Of a stretch of DNA of 11,276 nucleotides, positions 1 to 8,392 are shown in pieces; position 1 is the stretch's first letter; each line of letters begins with the position of its first letter. Source of the DNA: Chrysochromulina tobinii (lineage: Eukaryota > Haptophyta > Prymnesiales > Chrysochromulinaceae); contig JWZX01002213.1 of assembly GCA_001275005.1 (NCBI GenBank), positions 1-11,276 of the forward strand, written 5' to 3'. The position numbers and the translations under genes were made by a program. The notes below the pieces were generated by a model, which had not been told where the DNA came from, searched no databases, and saw only the letters and a list, made by a program, of their open reading frames with translations.

Positions 1-72
1 GGGTCCAGAGGAGGGTCCAGAGGGTCCAGGGGTCCAGCCGGACCCCCAGAGGGTCCAGGGCGGGACCCTCTC
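1..72. repeat. GGGTCC-rich short repeat cluster
   Basis: Five copies of GGGTCCAG (some split by 2-3 bases) are followed by the complementary forms GGACCC and GGGACCC within the first 72 bases. Both orientations are present, so the stretch can fold on itself. It is cut by the window edge, so the size of the array is unknown. No gene overlaps it. I infer a simple or satellite-like repeat and do not recognise the family. Confidence 0.6.
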
Positions 73-523
73 ACTCGGGATCTATGCACGCAGCGCCAAC
101 CCATGCGGTGCACAGGCCACAGCGCAGCGGCCCGCAGAGCGATTGCGCTACGGCGGTGAAAAGTGTGCGGGGTCGCGGTAAACCGGGGTGGGGTTCATTT
201 GCGATTTGGGCAGAAAACTCCCTGTTTTCGTATGTCAATCCCTGGGATTTCTGATGTGTCCATGCGCGCGCGCGCGCCCTCGCGCCAGGCCGACTCGCAC
301 CTATTACATAATTACCGTGCGCACAATATCCGTACCATTCACAGCTCGGCCCTGGGCTCTCAATTGGTAGTGGCGCTGCATCTCCCCTCCCGCATTCGAT
401 CCCGCATCATCCCCCCCACTGCGAGGGTCTCCACATTCGCCCCTCGCCCTTTCGTCGCTTACACGGGACATCGCACATTACCTCCATCGAAAAGTAAGAT
501 GGGCGCGCGGCGCGCATCGTCAA
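73..523. other. Unassigned region downstream of the first gene
   Basis: No convincing gene is visible. Open frames here are short, use rare-looking codons and have no recognisable motif. The stretch holds a (GC)n run near 266-275 and a C-rich tract near 405-420. It is presumably the 3' flank of the minus-strand gene that ends at 524. Confidence 0.5.
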
Positions 524-1669
524 TCATTGGCACTGAGAAAGAATCTTCGCCACGGGATATGCCAGCAATGCACTATGGCAGTTGTCGTACCCGAACCCAA
601 TAAAAAGATGCGCGTTCGATAGCTGCAAGCTGGTGCAATATTCAAGTGTTGCGCTGAAGCCAAAGCTGATTGTTGGCGTGGAACAGAGAACACGGAATGG
701 AGGAATGGAAGAGAAGAGATAGAAAATCGTCATGCGGTATGCATCGGCCCACCCACCTCTAGATTCGTGCGCCGCTGCGATGAACGTGGTCGCATTCCAT
801 CGCACAGGACCGGCTGATAAGCCGATTCTAGCGTAGTTGAATCGTGGGCGGAAGACGGTCTGGTGAGCGTGGATCAGAAGACCAGAGGATACATTCATCT
901 GGTAAATCACGTGCGGGTTGAAGAGTGCTATCAGGAACGTAGCTGCGTGCGCCCTGAAGAAGAGAAAGTTCTTTGCCACATCCCTTTCCTCGGGCCGACG
1001 CTTGTAGGAGAGTAGTACAGGGCTCTGTTGAACCAGAGCACTCGCGTTGGCTTTGAACAAGAATCCTCTCTGATAGTTGCGCATGTAATTCAGAGCGACC
1101 TCTGATCTTGCATCGAATCCATGAGTTCCCCAGTACCGTTCCCAAACCTTGGGAAGATCGCCAAATTTTGTGCACATGCCATGTGTGAAGTCGTTCATGT
1201 AGCCATACACGTAGTCAGGCAGAGCGGGCCCAGCCCATTTAGGCTCGCCTGTGTTCTCGCAGTGCACTTCACTGGGAAGTGTGAGGGTCTTGAATGCTTC
1301 TGTAGCAATGTCGCTGGAGAAGGCCAGTTGTGACATTTGTGAACCGGAGCGAAACCCCAGGGAAGATGACATTGTTGACCATTTTGACATTGGGCTGCAC
1401 ATCAAAGGTGGCATGCTATTGCTTGGGCCAGAGTACCAGCGTGCGATTCCAACCCACTTGCCACGCGTCTTCATGAACGCAACATTGAACACAGGCTGAT
1501 CAGTGATGTGAAACAGGACGCGTGCTCCATTCAATGGTGTCACTTTCCCAAGGCGTGTCCGCTGCTTCACCGCGTCGGGGGTGACACCACGGATGACGAG
1601 CGCGGCGAAGGCTATTGTAAGAGATATCAACGCCAAGGCTATCAATCCTGTGCGGCACATCTCTGGCAT
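524..1669 (-). CDS. Type II membrane protein, beta-propeller GH43/GH130-like C-terminus
   Basis: Single open frame of 381 residues. The frame continues upstream to a stop near 1775 without another ATG, so I start at the ATG at 1669; a second ATG lies three codons on. An upstream exon cannot be excluded. After an 8-residue N-terminus comes one strong hydrophobic segment (about residues 9-30, GLIALALISLTIAFAALVIR), which reads as a signal anchor and would place the rest in the ER/Golgi lumen. Three N-glycosylation sequons (NAS, NVS, NAT) fit a lumenal domain. The C-terminal part (FYLFSSIPPFRV, then LEYCTSLQL and LFIGFGYDNCHSALL) resembles the closing blade of five-bladed propeller proteins related to GH43/GH130, which often sit beside or within glycosyltransferases. 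A GFDAR near the middle could correspond to their G-D-x-R motif. The family call comes from recall of the pattern. Substrate and activity cannot be read from the sequence. Codons are less GC-biased than in the large gene to the right. Confidence 0.6.
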   Translation of the reverse strand: MPEMCRTGLIALALISLTIAFAALVIRGVTPDAVKQRTRLGKVTPLNGARVLFHITDQPVFNVAFMKTRGKWVGIARWYSGPSNSMPPLMCSPMSKWSTMSSSLGFRSGSQMSQLAFSSDIATEAFKTLTLPSEVHCENTGEPKWAGPALPDYVYGYMNDFTHGMCTKFGDLPKVWERYWGTHGFDARSEVALNYMRNYQRGFLFKANASALVQQSPVLLSYKRRPEERDVAKNFLFFRAHAATFLIALFNPHVIYQMNVSSGLLIHAHQTVFRPRFNYARIGLSAGPVRWNATTFIAAAHESRGGWADAYRMTIFYLFSSIPPFRVLCSTPTISFGFSATLEYCTSLQLSNAHLFIGFGYDNCHSALLAYPVAKILSQCQ

Positions 1670-2029
1670 TAAGGAAGGCGTCCGCTTGACGGGTTCGGCC
1701 CAGCACGCGTATGCACGCAGGGTGTGCACGCCAAGGATCTGCTGCGTGACGCCCAAAGTTTCGCAACTGTGAACTCAACGTGAAGGTGTCGATCACATGT
1801 ACGGTCTCCAACATGGAACCAGATCGGGGGGATACGGAGAGCCCTGGGTATGGGGTATCTCCGCCGTATGGGAGGGATGGGGCTCCCAGGGGAAAGCCTC
1901 ATAGGCACCCTGTGGGAAACGGAATGAGCTTGTATGCTGCTCACGCGCGGACGGGCTCCCCGCCGAGGATCTTCACACGATTCCTACGGCGGCCCATCGC
2001 ACGATTTGATGCGCACAAGCCAGAAGTAC
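1670..2029. other. Intergenic region between two divergent genes
   Basis: This lies between the start of the minus-strand membrane protein and the plus-strand presequence gene, so it should hold both 5' regions. I see no clear TATA box or other core promoter element. The repeated GTATGGG/CTCCC words around 1848-1880 are the only notable pattern. The plus-strand frame that becomes coding at 2030 is already open here but shows no coding-like content before about 1990. Confidence 0.4.
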
Positions 2030-2432
2030 ATGAGAGAGATGATGTGTTGCGCCGGCCCGAGTGCTCGCGCGCTAATGCTCTTCGCCCTGTCCTTCGGTTC
2101 GATCACGCCGAGTGTGGCGTTACTCCCCCTTACTGGTCAGGCCTTCGTTGCACCGCGTGCTGGTGCGGGGCTGGTGCTGGTGGGGGCGTTCGTCGATGAC
2201 TATCTGTTCGCGTCGGACTCTCTTCCCGGTCTCGAAGTACCCGAAGACGGCGACGCTCGTACACCCGAAGAACGAGGCCGAGTTCTACGAGATGATCCAC
2301 CTCTTCATCATGCTGATGGTGGCCCTCGGCATGTCCTCGGCGACGATCGTGATGAACTTCCCGCGCGTGAATGCAGCGCGTGAATGCTTAGTCCCAGGCT
2401 GTGAACGGTTACTTGGTAGGGGGAGGCGGTGA
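2030..2432 (+). CDS. Putative plastid-targeted small membrane protein, frame change inside (intron or frameshift)
   Basis: Frame 1 starts at the ATG at 2030 (an in-frame ATG at 2009 is an alternative). It reads a short charged N-terminus, a hydrophobic stretch (ALMLFALSFG through SVALLPLTGQ) and then AFVAPRAG. A signal peptide cleaved before FVAP and followed by a basic, hydroxyl-poor transit segment is the known bipartite plastid presequence of algae with secondary plastids (the ASAFAP-type motif). From about 2225 the coding-like frame moves by one base: codons become strongly C/G-ending and read KYPKTATLVHPKNEAEF, then a hydrophobic helix MIHLFIMLMVALGMSSATIV, ending at a TGA at 2430-2432. 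Either a short intron joins the two (for example donor GTGCTG or GTGGGG near 2170-2180, acceptor CTCGAAG at about 2238, both in phase 0), or there is a one-base frameshift inside CTCTCTTCCC and this is a pseudogene. I do not recognise the mature protein. The C-terminal 25 residues after MNF may be non-native. Confidence 0.4.
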
Positions 2433-2529
2433 CGTGTACAAGTTCGTTGAGACATGTAATCTATGACGATTCTCGATTGACGTGTAGTTTGCGTCACCAG
2501 AAAACATCATTGGAATACATGTACTCAAA

Positions 2530-2550
2530 GGATCCTAAAACTTAGGATCC
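2530..2550. repeat. Perfect 9-bp inverted repeat, 3-base loop
   Basis: GGATCCTAA, loop AAC, TTAGGATCC. It lies between the 3' ends of two convergent genes (2432 plus, 2704 minus) and is followed by a C-rich tract. It could act in RNA 3'-end formation of the plus-strand gene or be a chance or mobile-element remnant. The pairing is certain; the role is inference. Confidence 0.55.
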
Positions 2551-2703
2551 CCCCCTGCCCGCCCGCCCACCTGCAGCTGTACACCCAACAGACCGCGAAT
2601 CACGTCTAGGGGTGCGCCTCACCCCCAGCGCGAATAACATGCGACAACGCATGGGCTTTTGTCTGTTTTCGACGGTTCGGACCGAGCGAGCAAGTTCCGA
2701 TTT

Positions 2704-5700
2704 TCAAACGCCCCTCGTGCCGCTGCCTCGTACACTCGCCCTGAGCGCTCTCTCCCGGGCCTCGCGTGGATCTTCTACTTGGATCTCGCCTCGCTCGATG
2801 GCCAACGCGCGCGCCTCCCGCTTCTTGCGCTGCGCCTCAATCTGACGAAGCATCGCGTTGCCCGCGTCGCCGCCGCTCTCGCCACGTCCCTTGTGCTCCG
2901 CGTCCTCGCCAAGGGCGCCCATCACGCCGCCCAACGGCCGGGCCATCGGCGGCGGGCGCGGAGCTGCGGTCGGGGCCAGTGGCGGTGGGAGGAGCGGCGC
3001 CAAGTACGGCGGCGGCAATGGCGGCGGCCCGGGCGGCGGGCGCGACGGCGCGGGCGGCGCGAGCGGCAGTTGCTCGTGTGGTGGCGGCGCAGAAGCATGT
3101 ACAGACGCTGGCGGCGGCGGCGGCGGCGCGCGCGGCGGCGGCGGCACGCCGGTGGCGCCTTTTTCGCGCGGTGGCGGTGGCGGTAAGGCAGCGGCGGAGA
3201 CCGGGAAGTGCGGCGGCGCGGGACGGGCGCAGGAGGCGGCACCCGTCAGCGGCGGCGGCAGCGGCACGGGGAGAGGCGGTGGCATGTCCGGCGGCACGGG
3301 GCCAGCGTTGTCGCCGCCCTGGTGCAGCGGCGGTGGGGGTGGCGGCGGCCTCAAAGGAAGCACCTCCGCCGTCGCGGCCCACGACGGACGCTCAAGCACC
3401 TTCCCCGGGGTCGCCGGGGAGGTCGTCACGTGTTCATCAAGCCCCTTCCCCTTCACCTTCCCAGGAGAGGCCGTCCCGGGTAGAACGGCGGAGGCATCAG
3501 ACGAAGCCCGCACATCCATACCGGTAAGCTGCCGCTGCGGCTTACGGGGTGGGGGCGAGGCGTGGGCGGTGGCGAGGGTGGCAGCGGGGATTGGCTTGGG
3601 CGAAGGTGCCTTCATGGCGCCGCCGTGTCCACCACTGCCGCACAGGTCGGCGCTGCCGCAGCTGCCTTCGGCGGCCGTCTGGGTCAGCTTCGCCTGCAGC
3701 AACTGAAGGAACCCCTGCGCCTGGGACGGCGCGTTCGGTTGTGAGAGGTGATGGATGAGACAGCACACCTCCTCATGTCGAAGGCCCGACGTGGACATCA
3801 TCTGCCATTGGTAAGGCGAAAGCTGCTTGAGCGCAGGCGCCGTCTTGAGCAGGAGCTGCAGCTCGCCCTTGCGCTCAAGTCGGCGCTGCTCGGCCAGATC
3901 GCCATCTCCCGCCGCGAGCGCCCTTAGACTCGGCATGAGCTCCTCGTGCACGCGCGCAATCTCGCCCTTCATCTCGGCGAGCCGCTCGTAATGCCGGCGC
4001 TCGCGCTCCATGCCCTCGGCATGCTGCTGCTGCTGCTCGATACGGCGCTTCTTCTCGTTCTGCTGGCTCGCGATGCGCACCTGAGGAGAGGGCGCACTCA
4101 GAGGGATGCCATCAGAAGGGAACGTCGCGCGCTCGAATCGGTGTGCTCGACACGGCGCGCGATCGACACAGCGTGCCATCTCCGTCGTTTGTGTTGGAGT
4201 AGCTTTGCGGCGGTGTGGGCTGGGGTGGGGTGGGATGGGGTGAGGGTAGGGTGAGGGGGGTGGGGGGGAGCTCTGCGGCGGTGCGCACATGACGCGGCTG
4301 GTCCATCATGTCGCCCAACTTGATGGTCATCATCTCGGCGAACCCGAGCACGTTCTCGTCCACCTGATGGGGGCATGGATGATGAGGTATGCCATCAGCG
4401 AGGTATGCCATCGTATGCCATCGGCGTGAGCAAATCAGCGCCCATCGCGAGATGTACGCGAGATGTACGCGAGATGCGCACCTCGTCGAGCTCGAGCGTC
4501 ATCCGCTGTAGCGTCTCCCGATCTGCCTGCTCGAGATAGATGAGCAGAAAGTTCTTGTACATCTCCGCCATCAGCGCGTCCGGGAGCGAGGCGAGGTTCG
4601 TCGAGTACCTCTCGAAGACGTCGGCATCGAAGCGTCTCGCACGCCGCATGATGAGGATCTCCTTGAGAGACGTGACGAAGGTCTCGAGGAGTACCTGCTC
4701 GTCATCTGGCTCGAGCTCGCCTGCGCCCGCGAGCCTGAGACGCATGTTGTCTGCACGGAGCTGGTCGAGCTCGCGCCTCAGCTTCATCGCGTCCACATTC
4801 GAACCGCCGCGTCGCTCCTTGGCAAGCAGGGGGGCCATGTTGTGGAGCACGCTCTCGGGTGTCACGGCGGTGGATTGGATGAGGAGATCGGCCCCAGATC
4901 CAACCTCGGCCTCGAGCTGCCTTTTCAGGGAGTCGAGCTCGCTGCGGAGCGTCATCATGATCTTGTCCGTATTGGCTGATGAGTTGATTGGGAGCGCCGC
5001 CATCCACATTTCCAGAATGGGCTGCGTGCACACATCCAGGGATGCAATCAAGGTGCCCGGCTCGAGGTAGGATGCAAGGGGGGGTACACTCAGATGCCAT
5101 CGGGTAGTCATGGGGGGGTAATCAGACGCGCTCACCTGCGAGTCGACGTAAAGCTGGAAGTCCTTACCGTCCTCGGAGAAGAAGGAGAACATGAAGGGAT
5201 ATTCCTTGGTCGGGCGCATCACCGCGCTCACCTGTGGGCGAGCCCATCCAAAGCAACCAGTAGCCATCAGAGGAGGCAATCAGTGACAATCATAGGTCAT
5301 CCAAGGCCATAAGTGTGGTACTCTGAGGCACTCAGAGCCATTTTGCTGAACTCACCACACGCGCTGCACCTCGCGGCGGCATGTCGAGCGCCGCCTGCTG
5401 TTCGTGCTCATAGTAAGCAAAGAAGCCCGAGATGACGTCGTACACGCCATAGATTAGTTTGAACTCGCCCTTGGCGCCAAGCGCCGCGCCGAGCGTCCGG
5501 TGGCTCTTCTTATGGACGTACCCCTCGACAGTGTACTCACGTGGCGGGGGGAGCACTTCAATCCAGTCCTCTTGTGCGGCCTTGCTCTCGGACGCAAATT
5601 CATGGAAGCGTCCCCTGCCCTCCCTGTGCTCCTCGTCCGTGTTGAAGGCAAATTCCCACATCATATCTTCCTTTGGGGGTCGAGGAAGTGCGTACCTGGG

Positions 5701-8392
5701 ACCAACTCGTACGGAGATTCACTCAGGTTCAAGTAGCACTGGCAGTCGCAACTATAGCCGCGATCAGAGTACAATCAGAGGGCCATGTTGAACATCACAA
5801 CGAGCCTCCACGCGTTACAGCCTCAATCTGAAGGCCATCAGAGGGCCACATCAAAGGGCCATCTGAGGGCCAAACGATCAGCGTACTTGACGACGGCCCG
5901 GAACTCGGGCGCCTTGTCATCAAGTAGCGCGCTCTCCTTGGTGAGATACAGTGAGAAGAGGGACGTGGACATGTCGAAGAGAGCGTACCGTCGGCGCTTG
6001 CCCGAGAGAATGCCGCCGACAGCGTCGTACCGCTCGATGACCCAACCCTGCATCGAGAACGAGGGGGGCTGTGGCAGCGCGCCAATCCAAGCGTCGCGCG
6101 CCTCGGGCCCGCAGATCTGGATCTCGGAGAGATCTCCACCTCCAACCACCTCGCCCGGTGTGCCCCGCGTATGAGCCGTCTCGATGACTAAGTCAAAGAA
6201 GCGACCCTCATCCGTGCGGAAGCTCAACTCCTGTGTTCCATCTTTACAAGCGTCGGTGCGTTGTGGTGCTACCTCTCGGCCGGAGTGGTTTGGGACAGCG
6301 TACAGGACAGTGGCGCGCCCCTTGGGCACGGCGAGGCTCTCGTCGGTGAAGTAGCTAAAGATGCCCGTCTCCATCTCGTACGTCGCGTACCTGCATGCAA
6401 TCGCGAATCGGAGATGCACTCAGAGATGTGTAAGAGGTTTCGGTCATTGATAATCTCGGCGTACCTGTGATGGAACTTGGACGAGGCAGCGCACCGCTTG
6501 TGCTTCCAAACCCATCCCTCCACCCTGGCCCTCGCGGGTGCAGGCAGCGCATCCATCCACATATGCAGCTCCGCGGCGCTCTCGGCGACACACTCGTAAA
6601 AGCGTCCCTTTGCAGCCGCTCGAGCGCATGGCCATGATGATTAGAGAGTCAATCTCGAAGGCAATCAGAAAGGCCATCATGATGATTAGAGAGTCAATCT
6701 CGAAGGCAATCAGAAAGGCCATCATGGAAGCCATCAGACCAGCAATCAAGCGAGCCACCTGGAGAGCCATCAGGAAGAAGCCGTCACAGGCAGGCCATCA
6801 GGCAGGCGATCTAAAGTGATCAGCGGTATTCGATGCATGACGCACCTCGTCGGTATAGAAGGCGAATCGATCGGCGTACAAGATCGTCGTCGCCACCGTC
6901 ACTGCGCCCCTGCGCTCTCGATCCAACATGGCGTCGTGCTCGCTCCCATAATAGGAGAAGACATTCGTCTTTGGGTCAAAGATGACGAACCTGAGGCACC
7001 ATGCAGTGTGGCACCCCCAGGGGCACGATCAGTCAATTGCGATCAGTCAATTGCGATCAGTCAATAGCGATACAGTCGGAGACACTCAGCAGGTGGCGTG
7101 TGGTGGGGGTGGAAGACGTACCGCCTGTCAAACGAGAACTTCTTGCTCCCATGCTTGCGCTTATTCAGCCAGCCCATGGTCAGGTCCGATCCCCAATGGG
7201 GCATCGCCTCGAGCCAGGAGCGATACTGCGTCGCCGACTCTGTATAGCACTCGAAGACGCGCGGCTCACCCTTGGCATCGACGGCGTGGAACTTGAACTC
7301 GTACTTGCTGCCGTCGGCGGCGCTCGCGGCCAGCGCGTCCTGGGTGAGGCCGGCCATCTGCCCACCAGCCTTTGAGAGGCGGCGTTCCACCTGCATGCAA
7401 TGAGGAGGCATGCAATCAGGCAGGGACTCAGCATGCAGTCAAACAGAGGGGCACTCAGCATGCAATCAGGGAGGCACTCAGCATGCAATCAGTAAGGCAC
7501 TCAGCATGCAATCAGGGAGGCGGCGTGTCAGCCGTCACCTTGTCGTGGAAGGCCGATTTGATCACGGGCGCCGATTGTATCACCTTCGAGCGCCCCTTGC
7601 GCCCAGTGTCCTTCTCGGCCGCCTTGTCGCTCTCGTAGTACGTGAACGCCCTCGTCTTGGGCTCGTACCTGATGATCGAGCTCATCAGATCCAATCAGAG
7701 CCACTCATAGACTTGATGAGTCACAATCAGCCGCAATCAGCCACGGCCACGCACACGCAGTAGCGCCTCTTCCACGCCTTGCTCTTCAGCCCTCCGCGCT
7801 TGTATACCCACCCAGAGAAGGCACCCTCGCGCGCCATCGGGGGCACTCCACTCGCCTCCTCCGACGCCTCGAGCGCCGTCGTGAGCTCCTCCGCAGTCGG
7901 GGGCACCACCAACGGGGGCGCCGTCGTCCGTGGCGCCATCTTGAGCTCCGGGTTGGGCGCCGTGATGGCCGCCGTCTCGAGCGCCTCATCGGCCTCGGAA
8001 TTGCCGACCTGCATGCTGGTCGGCCAACCGCACGGCCGCGCTGTGATGGGCAGCTGGCGCACGGCGCCAAACGTGGCCGCGGCCGAGACGACGCTCTCGC
8101 AGTCGTGCGTGAAGCGTGGCAGCATGACAGTGTGGTCGCCTAAGCGGGGCTGCGCCTTGCTAAGGCACTCGGCTGCGGTGAACACGCCCTGGAAACCTTC
8201 GGGCGGTGGTGGCGGTGGTAGCTCGTCGCCGTCGTCGTCGTCGTCGTCATCTCTCCAGCTGGTAGGGCCGCCACCACCGGCTCCCATTGCCGACGTGTGC
8301 GAGGTCGCAAAGACGCCTCGGAAGCCCTCGGGCGGAGGCGGAGGAGGCTCGTAGAGGTCAGAGTCAGACGTCTTCGAAGATAGTATTGTCAT
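2704..8392 (-). CDS. Five-PH-domain, polyproline (FH1-like) scaffold protein, 11 exons
   Basis: Exons on the minus strand: 8392-7755, 7668-7539, 7390-7122, 6990-6846, 6607-6465, 6390-5887, 5695-5356, 5231-5136, 5021-4482, 4363-4289, 4080-2704. All ten junctions are GT-AG with matching phase, giving 1418 residues. The ATG at 8392 is immediately preceded by an in-frame TGA, which supports this start. Order of parts: two PPPPPPEGFxGVF motifs (residues 16-28 and 59-71) separated by a run of seven Asp; PH1 about 190-320 (Trp315 in the closing helix); PH2 327-416 (Trp411); PH3 422-548 (Trp543); PH4 552-658 (Trp654); PH5 664-766 (Trp761); coiled coil about 774-795 and 828-855; a helical segment of unknown family 856-960; coiled coil 961-1010 with a QQQQ; helices to about 1095; a proline-rich region about 1115-1340 with many PPPPP runs; a basic helix 1365-1395 (MLRQIEAQRKKREARAL). 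PH domains bind phosphoinositides or proteins, and polyproline runs bind profilin, SH3, WW or EVH1 partners, so a membrane-linked actin organiser is a reasonable inference. No FH2, WH2 (no LKKT) or CA motif is evident, so it is not a canonical formin or WASP. Confidence 0.8.
4081..4288 (-). other. Intron 10 of the PH/polyproline gene, C-rich with donor copy at the acceptor
   Basis: The donor reads CAT|GTGCGCA and the downstream exon opens CAG|GTGCGCA, a 7-base exact copy. The 5' half is a long run of CCCC-A/T-CCC on the sense strand (the G-rich complement is 4217-4269 on the plus strand). The 3' end holds CTGATGGC and CTGAGTGC before TCCTCAG. Frame is kept in phase 0. Confidence 0.65.
4364..4481 (-). 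other. Intron 9 of the PH/polyproline gene
   Basis: Donor GAG|GTGCGC, acceptor CCCATCAG|GTGGAC, 118 nt, phase 0. The first 40 bases are two exact 11-base repeats (GTACATCTCGC) plus a partial third. Further on come CTGATTTGC and three GATGGCATAC repeats, one of them within CTGATGGCATAC. Confidence 0.6.
5022..5135 (-). other. Intron 8 of the PH/polyproline gene (114 nt, reads through)
   Basis: Donor CAG|GTGAGC, acceptor ACGCAG|CCCATT, phase 0. Its length is a multiple of three with no stop, so retention would insert 38 residues into PH5 just before the closing helix. Splicing restores DSQ-PILEMWMAAL, which matches the Trp helix of the other PH domains, so I treat it as an intron. Confidence 0.6.
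6636..6725 (-). repeat. 45-bp exact tandem duplication inside intron 4
   Basis: Two identical 45-base units, 6636-6680 and 6681-6725, each carrying GGCAATCAG and GGCCATCAT (sense CTGATTGCC and ATGATGGCC). They lie within intron 4 (6845-6608, 238 nt, the longest intron of the gene). Further GCCATCAG/GCAATCA copies follow to 6811. Exact identity means a recent duplication. Confidence 0.85.
7027..7068 (-). repeat. 14-bp tandem array inside intron 3
   Basis: Three consecutive copies of GATCAGTCAATTGC (the third with one change) within intron 3 (7121-6991, 131 nt). On the sense strand each unit contains TTGACTGATC, another form of the CTGAT word. Confidence 0.85.
7451..7519 (-). repeat. 23-bp tandem array inside intron 2
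   Basis: Three 23-base units start at 7451, 7474 and 7497 and differ at only two positions (GGGAG versus GTAAG at the unit end). A degenerate fourth lies to the left near 7428. Sense strand of each unit: CTGATTGCATGCTGAGTGC. The array fills half of intron 2 (7538-7391, 148 nt). Confidence 0.85.

Noticed and set aside
1500-1756. Start of the membrane protein at 1756 (410 codons)
   Set aside because: That codon is TTG. The first in-frame ATG is at 1669, just before the signal anchor.
2837-3706. Long Gly/Arg/Ala-rich frames on both strands (up to 282 codons)
   Set aside because: They are GGC/GCC-run shadows of the proline-rich exon; the minus frame with coiled coils and consistent splice phases is the gene.
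6444-6770. Hydrophobic 108-codon frame with a repeated 15-residue segment (minus)
   Set aside because: It is a read-through of the 45-bp intron duplication; the flanking exons splice cleanly across it.
6608-6845. Box C/D snoRNA in intron 4 (CTGA and ATGATGA words)
   Set aside because: The words are part of the tandem repeat and recur in all introns; no terminal stem or correct C/D spacing is seen.
7428-7519. 23-bp repeats as a CRISPR array
   Set aside because: The units are directly adjacent without spacers, they lie in an intron, and the context is eukaryotic.
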